15,734 nt of DNA from Pelagophyceae sp. CCMP2097. Lineage: Eukaryota; Sar; Pelagophyceae. The notes below the pieces were generated by a model. It did not search any database and was not told where the DNA came from. It saw only the letters and a program-made list of their open reading frames with translations. Below, piece after piece: positions 1 through 8,815 of the stretch (position 1 is its first letter; each line of letters starts with the position of its first letter). The translations under genes were made by a program, and so were the position numbers. Location of the stretch: the NCBI GenBank assembly GCA_026770575.1, contig MU657171.1, positions 46,186-61,919 of the forward strand, read 5' to 3'.

Positions 1-369
1 TAGAGTAAAGGTCAATTTAAGAACCTGGTCAATTTAAGAACCGACGAAAAAATCGACAAAAGACGTTCAATATCTCAATAAGGCATTTATAAGGCCCAAT
101 TAAAATCCATTAAATCCCTTATTGGGATATTATCCGGCTCCAGGGGCCCGGTTCTTAAGCTGACCGGCGGTTTTTAAGGAACCGATGGTCGGTCCGGACT
201 CTGCCTACGCTAAATTTCTCACAGGAGTCCTCCGCGGACGCCATGATTTGGGGGTGGGTGGAGGGGACCCAGGCGCGTCCCCTGGCAGCGTCAAAACTGC
301 AAACAACGGCGTCGCCGGGCCGCTGATTTTTTTTTCGCTTAGCCGGTTCTTAAATTGACCTTTACTCTA
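1..369. mobile_element. Non-autonomous foldback/MITE-like element with terminal inverted repeats
   Basis: Positions 1-25 and 345-369 are perfect reverse complements (25 of 25); the left copy starts TAGAGTAAAGGTCAATTTAA. The 16-bp core GGTCAATTTAAGAACC (10-25) is repeated directly at 27-42, appears inverted at 150-165 with two changes (GGTTCTTAAGCTGACC), and again inverted within the right terminus (345-360). The interior is AT-rich to about 135, unlike the GC-rich surroundings, and carries no convincing ORF. Terminal inverted repeats around a short non-coding body are the hallmark of non-autonomous DNA transposons. The left flank lies outside the window, so target-site duplication and true left end cannot be judged, and the element may extend further left. 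The family is not identified. Confidence 0.72.
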
Positions 370-408
370 GTGCGGAACTTCTATCGCGCAGCGACGCAGC
401 GCTTCCTA

Positions 409-536
409 GTGCGCGGGCCTCGCCGTCGCAGACGTGCCCGGCGCGCCGCGGTGTGGCGCGCGCGCGATCGGAGTGCGCGGCGGCCTCGCCGTCGCAGGCG
501 TGCCCGGCACCCCGGTGTGGCGCGCGCGCGACCTGG
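409..536. repeat. Two-copy 64-bp GC-rich tandem duplication
   Basis: Units 409-472 and 473-536 both begin GTGCGCGG, share CCTCGCCGTCGCA, GTGCCCGGC and GGTGTGGCGCGCGCGCGA, and differ at scattered positions, so the duplication is not brand new. It sits between the foldback element and the 3' end of the gene on the minus strand that stops at 601, so it may be partly in that gene's 3' UTR. No coding role is supported. Confidence 0.6.
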
Positions 537-600
537 GTGGGTCGCGGCTCCGGCGCCGCGACGAGTCGGAGCAGCCGGAACATCCGGGCGTCTTAAGCGT

Positions 601-2697
601 TTAGGCCGGCTTTGCGGTGGCGTCTGCGAGGAACTGGACGACGCTTTCGTCGGCGCCGTAGTGCGCGGCGATGGCGTTCAAGTCGCGGCCCTTTGCGTCT
701 TTGAGTTCGTAAAGGTCTTGCAGGTCCGCGCGCGGGTTGTGCGCCCGGTGGTCGACCCAGGCCGAGGCCAGGTACGAGATGGCCTCGACGTCGAGCCTGC
801 GCGCCACGGCGAACATGATAGGCACCCAGCCGTTGTCCTTCTCCTCCTCGACGCCCATGCCGCACGTGCACGTGTCCCGGACGGAGATGGCCTGCGCGCC
901 GGGGAACGCCTCGAGCACCGATCGTAAGACGTCCGCGGGCGCGCCGTGCGAGGAAACGAGGTGGAGGAGGAGGCGTTGGTGTTCGTCTGGCCGGTGCGCC
1001 AGCCAGGCGTCGGCGGAAACATTTTGCAAGACGGTTGCCCAGTCGCCGTCCCGGACGGCGCGCAGTTGCTCCGCCGAGGGCGGCGCGCCGAGGATGCGCT
1101 TCGAGACGCCGTTGCTGAAGCCGACGAACTTCAGTGCGTCGATGACGTAGTTGCTACCAAAGTCGGTCCAGCAACTGTTGGCGTCGGCGGAGCGGACGAC
1201 TTTATAGAAGACGTGGATGTGCTTTTTTCGCTCGGCGTACGCAGCGTGCAAAATCTGAATCTCGCCCAGGAACTGCGCGCCTTTTAAAGAATCGTCGGGG
1301 CCGTCGTACGTAAACTTGACGAGCATGTTAATGGAACGGAAATTAAACGGCGGCGCCTCGCCGACGTCTTCGTAGCCGTTCTTCAGCTTGACGACTTGAA
1401 AGTATTCGCGGATGCGCGAGATGCAGGCAAGCATCTCTGCCGCCGTCTCGTACTGGAAGCTGCAGCGGATCCAGTCCGCGACCCACTGCGCACGCGGGGA
1501 CCCGAGGTCCGCGTAGTCTTCGACCTCTTTCACGTAGGCCCGCGATATGGACTTAGGCTTGCCCGCCGAGTGCGTATCGGGGTCGAGCAAGCGCGCCTGC
1601 CGCTGGAAGTCGCCGTCCAAGAGCTTGGCAGAGTCCGAGAGGAAATATCGCATCGCGAATTCTTGAAAGTCGCGCTGCGACGCGGCGCAGGAGACGCCCG
1701 TCGGGTAGCGCGCGTACTTTTCCAGCGTGGCCCAGTCCACGCGCAGCGCCAGCTTGGCGTACGCCGCCGCCGCCGCGCCGAGGGCTTCGCCGAGTGCCTG
1801 CCACTCGTTCTGCACCGCGCGGCCGTGCGGGATAGACCAGACCCCGACGAAGCCCATGGCGTCGACGAGGAGCGAGACGCGCAGGTCGGCGTTTTCGGAC
1901 GGCAGCGCCGCGAGCGCGGCGCCGTCGGCGTCGCCGGTCAGGATCTCATCGTAGATGCCGGCCAGCGCGTCGGAGATGTGCGCCATCTCCGCCGCCGCCT
2001 TGGTTCGCAATCGTCCGAAGCGCGCCTCGTCGAGGAGCGTGTGGCCCAGGACGAAGCAGAGGACTGCCTTTTCGTCCTTCGTCATGGCCGCGCGCCGGTC
2101 CAGAATCGCCGCCACGAGCGCCTCGACGACCGCCACCGCCGCCGCCGCGTCGGCGTCGTCTTTGGAAACGCGCAGGTCGAAGACGTATGTGCACGGGGAC
2201 CCCTCCGGCGCGCACCACTTTGTGCCAAACGCCCGCAGCGCCTCCTTGGCCACGGCCGAAGCGTTCTCGGCCGTCGTGTCCTACACCGAGACGCATTCGA
2301 GAGCCGTCGGAGGCGACGCGGGGCCGTGGTTGCTGACCTGGACTTTTCGGACCGTGCCCGTGAGGCCGACTTTGCGCGCGACGGGCTCGACGCCGAGGAA
2401 GGTGCCGAGGAAATGCTCCGTCATGGTGCCGTCGCGGAGCTTCGCGGCCACGGCGTCGACCAAGGCCTGCTGCTCCGCCGACAGGCTCCGCGCGTAGTCG
2501 TCGACGACGCCACGGAGCTCCGGCGGCAGCGCGGCTAGGGCCGGCGGCGCGGAGGCCGGGGCCGGAGGCGCGTTTGCCGCAGCGGGCGCCGCCGCCGGGG
2601 CGCCGGCCGCCGGGGCGCCGCCCGCGTCCAGCTCCTTCTCGGGCGCCTTAAGCGCTTTCGCCTTTGCGCCCGCGGTGCGCGAGACGATGCCGCCCAT
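601..2697 (-). CDS. Hypothetical 679-aa protein: possible RelA/SpoT-like domain plus ankyrin-like repeats, N-myristoylation-type start
   Basis: Two exons, 2697-2338 and 2280-601. The 57-nt intron (2337-2281) runs GTCAGC...GTGTAG, is phase 0, and removes the only in-frame stop (TAG at 2283-2281). The protein starts MGGIVS, matching a Gly2/Ser6 N-myristoylation pattern, followed by an Ala/Pro-rich linker. Residues about 363-484 contain WIRCSF, KLKNGY, SINMLVKF, GEIQIL and a Lys/His-rich HIHVFYKVVR; this order resembles the degenerate RelA/SpoT nucleotidyltransferase-fold domains seen in algal and oomycete proteins, but catalytic residues cannot be assigned confidently. Residues about 545-676 (LLLHLVSSHGAP, DLYELKDAKGRDLNAIAAHYG) look like diverged ankyrin repeats. 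It is divergent from the plus-strand gene at 2954, with 256 bp between starts. The gene model is fairly secure; the function is inference. Confidence 0.7.
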
Positions 2698-2953
2698 GGG
2701 ATCTTCACCCCCGCGGCCCGGGCGAGTCGACTCGACAGTACGTACGCGGATTCGCGTTCAACTCTCCGGTCGGTTGACTGCTGTCCGCCGAAAATTTTGA
2801 CCGCGGATATCGCCGAAAGTTTCGACCCTTGCAAGAACGTACGCGTTTGCAAAAAGAGCTTGCGCTGGCCTGTGTTCTGTGCGCGGGTGGTCGGGGATCG
2901 CGTTCGCGCCGCGGTCGCCTTTGCGCTCGGTGCCCCGCCGCCGCGAGGCCAAA
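2698..2953. promoter_or_regulatory. Shared divergent promoter region
   Basis: These 256 bp separate the start codons of two divergent genes (minus strand at 2697, plus strand at 2954), so both promoters and both 5' UTRs must lie here unless there are upstream non-coding exons. A GTACGTAC palindrome sits near 2737-2745. No TATA box or known element is evident. Confidence 0.4.
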
Positions 2954-3824
2954 ATGCGCAAAGTTGGGCTGCTGACGCGGGCCATGGACTACGTCCTGAA
3001 ACCGCAAATCGTCGACTTTGCCTGGAAAAAGGCCTTAAAGTCGTCGCAGGCCGATGTGCTCGTCGGCGCCAAGCAGGCCGCGGCTGTCGTCTCGGACAGC
3101 CTCATTGCCGCCGTCGGCGGCGACGACGCGCAGTTCCAGCGCCTCGCCGAGTCGCGCGCGCTGCAGCACGACCTCGTCCTCGCGCTGCGCGAGGAGAAGG
3201 ACCGCGGCATTAAGCTGGGCCTGCAGCAGGAGATGGATGAGTACCTGCGTTTGCAGCGGCGCCACCTCGAGGGCTCGGCGACGGTGCTGCAGACGCGACT
3301 CGTCGTCGGCCTCGACCGGCGCGCGTTCGCAGCCGCCGACGCCGTCCTCAAGCTCACCGTCGGCACGACGCTTATCGTCCTCGCCACGGCCGAAGAGCGC
3401 GGCGACCGCCAGCTCTGGTGGCAGAACGTCCAGCAGGCTCTCCTCCACGAGCGCGGCTGCACCGCAGGAAACCCGCGTCGCCGACGGCCGGCGATCCAGG
3501 CAACGCCGCGTGACGCGAGCGGGATCGCAGAGCGACGCCGGGGGGATATCCGTGGCCCTCCCGCGTGGAACAAACGCGCGACCGTATTCGCCGATGTAGG
3601 TCCAGGCGCGCGTGCAGTTTGAGGACCGCGTTAATGCGGTGCCGACGGCGCCGCAGACGTACGTCTTCGAGGCGTCTCTCCAGGGCCGGCGCCTCCTCGT
3701 CAAGGAGAACGACGACGACGACGAGGTGAGCTGGCAGATTGTGGACATGAACGACATGCTCCAGGGCAACGAGTACTGGAAGGAGGCGCTCGACACGACG
3801 ACCGAGTTCCCGCGATTTTTCTGA
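2954..3824 (+). CDS. Hypothetical 232-aa protein, possibly Tim44/mL45-like (NTF2-like fold)
   Basis: The ATG at 2954 follows GGCCAAA (A at -3). Exon 1 is 2954-3427 and exon 2 is 3600-3824. The 172-nt intron (GTCCAG...GATGTAG) is the only placement found that joins the two open frames at a codon boundary, giving LWWQN|VQARVQFEDRV. The N-terminal half is helical (VLVGAKQAAAVVSDSL, GGDDAQFQRLAESRALQ). The C-terminal half looks like paired beta strands, PQTYVFEASLQG and VSWQIVDMNDML, as in the closing strands of Tim44-like/mL45 mitochondrial proteins. That would imply membrane or mitoribosome association, but the match is by pattern only. The last codons and the stop (3822-3824) lie within the first unit of a 40-bp tandem repeat. 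Confidence 0.55.
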
Positions 3825-3909
3825 AGCCGTCGACACGACGGCCGAGTTCCCGCGATTTTTCTGAAGCCGTCGACACGACGGCCGAGTTCCCGCGATTTTT
3901 CTGAAGCCG
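3791..3909. repeat. Three tandem copies of a 40-bp unit covering a stop codon
   Basis: Units 3791-3830, 3831-3870 and 3871-3909 share the form CGACACGACGGCCGAGTTCC followed by CGCGATTTTTCTGAAGCCGT. The first unit encodes the C-terminal DTTTEFPRFF and the stop of the upstream gene, with A instead of G at 3801. The other two are identical except for the last base and lie in the 3' UTR. Forty is not a multiple of three, so copies cannot be read as repeats of one protein frame. Near-identity suggests recent expansion. Confidence 0.9.
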
Positions 3910-4726
3910 CATCCTTTTAAGGGACTGCTTCCACGCGCCCTGGTACGTTGCCATGGCACTATTCGTCCTTTCGGCCCGGCGGCGCTTGAGGGACCGCAGC
4001 TGCTCGACTCCGAGCCTCTTCGCCCGGCCAGCGGAGAGCTCTGTGCACGCTGGACCACCTCTCGCCGCGGGGAGGAGCCAGCGTACAAGGGGTATCGCCA
4101 ATGACGCCGAGGACTTTCTGGCAATCGGAGTGTTCGTCGGTTGGAGTTTGGCGCTATTGGGAGTGATAGAGGACGTCGCGCTGAGTCCCATGATGCCAGA
4201 TCCCCCAGAAATTGTTTGTTAAAAACGCTCAAACTAAAAATCTGAACGTCTGTTTTGGCGCGTCTGAAGCGCCACTCGCGGCAATCGTAGGGGATTTGCC
4301 ATATAACACCCCAGTACGTATGGACCCACCCCGTCACATAGCCAGAATTTCGATCCCTGCGGTCCTGCGATTGCCAGCCGGGCCCGAACCTTCGCAATAC
4401 GGAGGCAAAATCAGTTCAAAATCAAGGTAAGGAGGCAAACAAATATTTTATCAAGTCCAAAATATTGGGGGAAACGCTTGTTCACGCCCTTGCAAGGCGC
4501 CCTCCTCGAGGCTGATCATGTCACGGACACCCCGGGGGGCAGGGAGGCCCATAGCGACCACGCCCACCCCCGCAGGCGGCCTCTGGGAGGCACAACTTTG
4601 CGCCACTTGCGCCACTTGCCGCCGGCCTGCTTTATCGCCGATACCCCTTGTACTCTTTTTAAAAAAATGAAATGAAAAGCGTTTTCGAACTTTGCGCGCG
4701 TACCCGGGACACCGCGGGTCGCGAGG
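3910..4726. other. Intergenic stretch without a supported gene
   Basis: About 817 bp between the gene ending at 3824 (plus its repeats) and the RBBP5 start. Base composition is more balanced than in the flanking genes, especially 4200-4470. Open frames of 65-90 codons occur on both strands, but none shows a recognisable domain or a sensible start. Visible structure: an 8-bp inverted repeat AATATTTT/AAAATATT with a 9-nt loop (4442-4449/4459-4466), a nine-base GCGCCACTT doublet near 4600-4617, and a TTTTTAAAAAAATG run just upstream of the RBBP5 leader. It probably holds the 3' UTR of one gene, the promoter of the next, and possibly a decayed insertion. Confidence 0.4.
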
Positions 4727-6732
4727 ATGGACGTCGACGAGGACGCGGTGGCCATCGCGACGGTGGAGCACCGGACGTCGTACCGCACGCTTTACGACGC
4801 CGAATGGGATTTGTGGGAAGACGTCTCGCGGCAGTCGCCGGTGCTCTGCTCTGCCGTCTCGCCGTGCGTCGTCCCCGCCCGCCGTCGACGGAGGGGTCAC
4901 CGGCAAGCGCAGGCGCGGTGAGCTCATCGCGCTCGGGCTCGAAGACGGGACCATCACCATCTGGGACCTCCGTGCGCCGCATTTCGACTATGGGGTTTGT
5001 CCGAGCCTGTGCCTAGGTACGATTGCCATCCTCGTGCGCGAGTTCGCGGCGTGCGTTTCTGCGTCCCGGGCTGGCGCGGGCTCCGAAAGGACGCCGCATC
5101 GTAGGCCGGGCCGCGCGCGCGTCGGGGCGCTTTGTTGGAGCCGCGCGTCAACAGAGATCGTCGCCGCCTACGACGGCCTCGGCGCCGTGGGCTTCTGGCG
5201 CGTCGAGTCGGGCGCCGCTGAGCACGCTGAGCCGCGCGCCGTTGTCGCCGTCCCGGCGCTGGCGTCGTGCCGCAATATCGACGCCGCCACCGACGGCACC
5301 ATCGTCGCCTGCGCCGCCCACGGCGTTGAAGTCGTGTGAGTCCTTCTCCCGCGAGAGAGGCGGCGGTCCGCGGAGGCGCATCGTAGCGCGATCGAGGACG
5401 GCGTTTCGACGTCGCTGGACGAATTCCTGCCGGAGTGCCTGGCCGAGGCGCCGTACACGCTCAAGGGCGATTCCGGCGCAGAGGCCCTCTTCGTCGGAAA
5501 CATGCTCGTCGTCGTCCTGCCGAACTGGACCGCCCACGTCCTCGAGCGCTGCGACGCCGACGCCGACCACGGCGGCCGGAGGAGAGCGTGGCGCGTCGTT
5601 CACAGCGTGAGCCTCCTTCGACGCGCCCGTGCAAAACGTTTGAACCCCGGTGTGTAGCTCGACGAGACGGCGTGCAGCCCGGCCACGGGGCTCAAGACCT
5701 TTATCATCGAGCACCCGCAGTCGAAACGCCGCGTCCTGCGTATATCACCTGCCAAAGGCGCGCCTTCGGACGCCCGCCTTCTTAGGCCGTCGCTGATCGC
5801 GTCGGGCGGCGTCGTCTGCGTCTGCGGCGGCCTCTACCTGCGCGTCTGGGAGGCGTCTACGGCGCGCGAGGTGGCGCGGTGCGGCGAGGCTGCGTTGAAA
5901 ATGGAGCGCGAAATCGTGCGCGAGCAACGACTCGTCTGGGCCACGGCGGCGTTCGGCGGCGAGGGCGAAAACGAAACACTCTTCGGCGTCGCGCGAGGCG
6001 TCCACGCCTGGCGCCTAAACGCGCAGGCGCCCGGCCGCGGCGGGCCCGAGGCGGGCAAGCAGATGCCCCTCGCGAATAATCGCCTGATCAAGGCAGTCGC
6101 CTGGCGCCGCGGCTCGCGCGCGCGGCGGTCCGACGGCGATGCGCGCGCCGGCGTGGCGCCGCCCGAGTCGGACGGCGAGCTCTTCGCCGTCGACTACTTC
6201 GGCGACGTCCAGCGGCGCCGGTCGCAGCTGCGCACCACCTGGGCCGGCGCCATGTTCCCCGTTCGCGCCCGCGCCCGGGACCAAAGCGCACCGTCGCGGG
6301 GATGGAGGTGTCGTGAGCGATATGAGAAAAGGGACCCTCATACGCGGCTAGGTCGGCTACATGCGCCTTGAGGACAACATCGACTACATCGAGGAGGAGG
6401 ACGAGTGCGACGTCGTCGGCGGCCTGGACGCGGTGCCGGCGTCTTCGACGGATCTCGCAAACGTCGACGGCTACACCGCGTCGCTCAAGGACGACGTCGC
6501 CACGGCCGCCTCCGAGGCCGGCCGCTTCGAGGCCGTCGACGTCGTCGGCCGAAGCGGCGCCGACATCTTCGCCGAGCCCGCGCCGTGCATCTCGCCGCTC
6601 AAGAGGCTGCGGCCCTCGCTGAAGCCCGCCAACGCCGCCGTGGCCGACGCCGTTGACCGCACCAAAGTCTCGGCCAAGATCGACGCCGACGCCGCGCGCA
6701 TCCGCCAGCTCCTCGCCGTCGATAAGGCCTAG
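4727..6732 (+). CDS. RBBP5: RBBP5/Swd1 homologue, WD40 subunit of the COMPASS/SET1 histone H3K4 methyltransferase complex
   Basis: Proposed exons: 4727-4863, 4913-4971, 5017-5050, 5105-5335, 5387-5606, 5658-6260, 6352-6732 (1665 nt, 554 aa; human RBBP5 is 538 aa). Introns are 49, 45, 54, 51, 51 and 91 nt, all GT-AG. Splicing restores VLCSAVSPRGELIALGLEDG then TITIWDLR, then VGALCWSR, the layout of the first two WD40 blades of RBBP5. Later parts include LYLRVWEAS, GVHAWRLN and LIKAVAW. The last exon has DNIDYIEEEDECDVV, matching the acidic segment after the propeller (W...LDENVEYEERESEFDI in the animal protein) that contacts partners. RBBP5 is nuclear and, with WDR5, ASH2L and DPY30, activates the SET/MLL enzyme. 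The last intron is the least certain: a 43-nt alternative from 6309 is also in frame. The ATG has A at -3. Confidence 0.82.
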
Positions 6733-7015
6733 CTTTCTTAAAGACCCGCACCCCTTCACGACCCGCACACTTGACGCCCGCGAGCGCCCCGGGCTCAACG
6801 CTCTCCCGCACGCGCCAAAGCTCGGCACCTCGCCCGACGTCGGTCGTGTCCACCGAGGCCGGGGCGGCTGGGGAGGGTGTCCCACGGGCGTCCCCGGGGC
6901 GCCGTGTTGGAAAATAGTTTCTTCCTCTTAGCGTCGCTGCCGGAGTCTGATGATGCAATTCAGCAGAGCGCCTTTGCTGCGGGCGGGCCCGGTTGATCGG
7001 GCGCGGGTCCGTCGC
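6733..7015. other. Convergent 3' intergenic region
   Basis: These 283 bp lie between the stops of the plus-strand RBBP5 gene and the minus-strand CP12 gene. They should hold both 3' UTRs. I see no ORF, RNA gene or strong repeat, and no clear polyadenylation signal. Confidence 0.4.
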
Positions 7016-7864
7016 TTACTTGGCCGCGGCCATGGCCGCCTCGAGCGAGGCCATGGCGGCCTCGAAGGCGACGCACTTCTCCATGGCGTCGGCGACGCAC
7101 GACTCGTCGAGCGCCGGCTGCGAGGCCAGCGACGCGTCGGCGGCGTCGTTGATTTCGGCCACCACCTCCCAGGCCGCCTTGGCCTCGACGGACGACGCGC
7201 CGAACTTCTTCGCCGCCGCCTCGGCGAGGCCCGTCGCCGCCTTGGCTGCGGCGGACTCGGGCACGGCCGCGCCGGCGAGCGCGGCCAGGCCCTGGCCGGC
7301 CAGGGGCGCGATCTTGAACTTGATCTTCTCGGCGATGGGCTTGTACTGCGCCATGAGCACCTGCAGCTCGGCGAGCTGCGACGCGTAGTCGATGCACTCC
7401 TGCGACGGCGCGTTGGGGTCGCACTCCTCGTCGAGGCCCTTTTTAGAGATCTGGCCGCGCGACTGCGCCGACTCGATCTCCGCCACAACCGACCACCTGC
7501 GCCGATGCAGCGTAAAGCCGGGAGAATGCGGCGCGCGCCGGAGAATACGGCGCGAGACCGACTCGGGCAACTTGCACAAAATGACTTTTGGCAACTTGCA
7601 CATTTTTTTCGCCCGTGCGCCGCGGCCGTCTCAAAGCACCGGCGCCCTCGGGGAGCGGCGGCCGCGCCCCACGAATGCAGGGGCGCCTCGGCGCACGCAC
7701 GCGATCTTCGCCTCGCTCGACTCCTTGCCGAACTTGGAAGACGCCGTCTCGGCTTCGGCCAGCGCCTCGCTGTAGCCCGCCAGCCGCGGCGACGAGCGCA
7801 GCGACGCCGGCTGCGGCGCGAACGCCGCCGCGCCCGCGATCAGGCAGACCAGGAGTACTTGCAT
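7016..7864 (-). CDS. Plastid-targeted protein with two tandem CP12 modules
   Basis: Exons 7864-7701 and 7496-7016, with a 204-nt intron (GTGCGT...GCGCAG, phase 2), give 214 aa. The N-terminus MQVLLVCLIAGAAAFAP is a hydrophobic signal peptide ending in an A-FAP motif, the bipartite presequence of secondary red plastids. Module 1 has KFG..SSEAKIAWSVVAEI (AW at 55-56) and C80-x8-C89 in EECDPNAPSQEC. Module 2 has KFG.SSVEAKAAWEVVAEI (W164) and C188-x7-C196. AW..VEE-type cores plus a C-terminal Cys pair define CP12, an intrinsically disordered redox switch that binds GAPDH and phosphoribulokinase in the Calvin cycle. The splice junction itself rebuilds the AW core, which supports the model. A family homologue is likely; whether both modules bind is unknown. 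Confidence 0.83.
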
Positions 7865-8092
7865 CGCGGCGGACGGAGAGAGCTACGACTTGTAAAGAAT
7901 CTTCAACTCTTCGCTGTTCTCAGAGTCGCTTGCGTTCTCAGAGAGGAGAATGATCCCGCGTCGCTTGCGTTCCTCCCGCTTCGTCGGCTCTGCCTAGACG
8001 GCGCGGACGGCGGCGCGCGCGCGTACCCGAAACCAAGCTCGGCGCCGCCACAATCGCTCAGAGAACAATTGTGGGGATCATGGAGGCCACGT
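7865..8092. other. Upstream region of the CP12-like gene
   Basis: This is the probable promoter and 5' UTR of the minus-strand CP12-like gene. It contains short direct repeats: GTTCTCAGAG twice and GTCGCTTGCGTTC twice between about 7915 and 7975. The adjoining minisatellite begins at about 8093. No coding sequence is supported. Confidence 0.35.
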
Positions 8093-8371
8093 CGCTCGTG
8101 TCCGCCCGACGGCATCGACGCGGACCCGGCGCTCGGCCTTGACGTGCAGTGTCTGGACCCGCTCGTGCCCATGGCGTCTGACGGCTTCGCGGCGGCTGGC
8201 GCTCGGCCTCGACGTGCACCACCTGGACCCGCTCGTGCCCACACCGTCCGACGGCGTCGCGGCGGCTGGCGCTCGGCCTCGACGTGCAGCGCCTGGACCT
8301 GATCGTCCCCATGTCATCTGACGGCGTCGTGGCGGACCCGGCGCTCGACGTCGACGTGCCGCGCCTGGACC
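8093..8371. repeat. 70-bp-period minisatellite, about four copies
   Basis: GCTCGGCCT begins at 8131, 8201 and 8271, exactly 70 bp apart. A diverged start occurs at 8342, and half a unit precedes (8093-8130). Shared blocks are GACGTGCA, CCTGGACC, GCTCGTGCCCA and GACGGCGTCGCGGCGG. In one plus-strand frame each unit reads roughly ALGLDV..LDPLVP..SDGVAA, but 70 is not divisible by three, so the frame shifts at every copy and the array cannot code continuously. Confidence 0.85.
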
Positions 8372-8815
8372 AACAGGCTGGGCCGTCGCACTTGGACCAC
8401 ACAATCCACACAATGGCTTTCAGTTCAGATCTTTTTCGAAGATCAGGACTGCATATCCTTGACGCGAATCTTGACGAGCTCGCAATTACACTTTCAACAC
8501 GCTGAGAGAGGGAACGGCGGAGGGAGGGTGGGCTGGCGCGGACAGGCTGCGTCGGGCGGCGCCAGGGCGTCTTCTCGAGGCGCCATCGTTGCCATGGCGT
8601 CAAAGTGTGATACGTGGCGGGGCGAATCTGGCGGCGCATAGGTGGGCGTCCCCGGAGTGTTCCGCGCGCGACAACGACTTCTTTCAACGTCGTCGATCCA
8701 ATTGCATGAGCGGCGAAAAATTCAAGCTCAACGTAGCGGAGCGCCGGAAGGTCGAAAAGTTGAAGCCCAGCTTGCGCTACCACCCCGGGGTGTCGCGCGC
8801 TGTCGCTGTCGCAGC
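8372..8815. other. Non-coding stretch after the minisatellite
   Basis: No gene is supported here. A plus-strand ATG at 8706 opens MSGEKFKLNVAERRKVEKLK, which could be a first exon of the following gene (a candidate 89-nt intron 8790-8878 keeps frame), but its start context is weak. The region otherwise probably holds the next gene's promoter. Confidence 0.35.

Noticed and set aside
2266..2280. 15-nt match GACACGACGGCCGAG between the minus-strand exon 2 start and the 40-bp repeat at 3791
   Set aside because: It is short and GC-rich with no extension; chance is the simplest explanation.
1396..2538. Plus-strand open frame of 380 codons
   Set aside because: It is a shadow of the 601-2697 minus-strand gene, dominated by Arg/Ala/Val, with no recognisable domain.
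3953..4222. 89-codon plus-strand ORF after the 40-bp repeats
   Set aside because: No domain, no supporting context, and its composition fits a chance frame; not enough to call a gene.
4727..6732. RBBP5 as a pseudogene with frameshifts
   Set aside because: Every break coincides with a plausible short GT-AG intron, and splicing restores family motifs across the junctions.
6950..8302. Plus-strand open frame of 450 codons
   Set aside because: It is antisense to both CP12 exons, Arg/Leu/Gly-rich, and runs into the minisatellite; the minus strand has the clear CP12 motifs.
8093..8371. CRISPR array
   Set aside because: Units are contiguous 70-bp tandem repeats without unique spacers, and the genome is eukaryotic.
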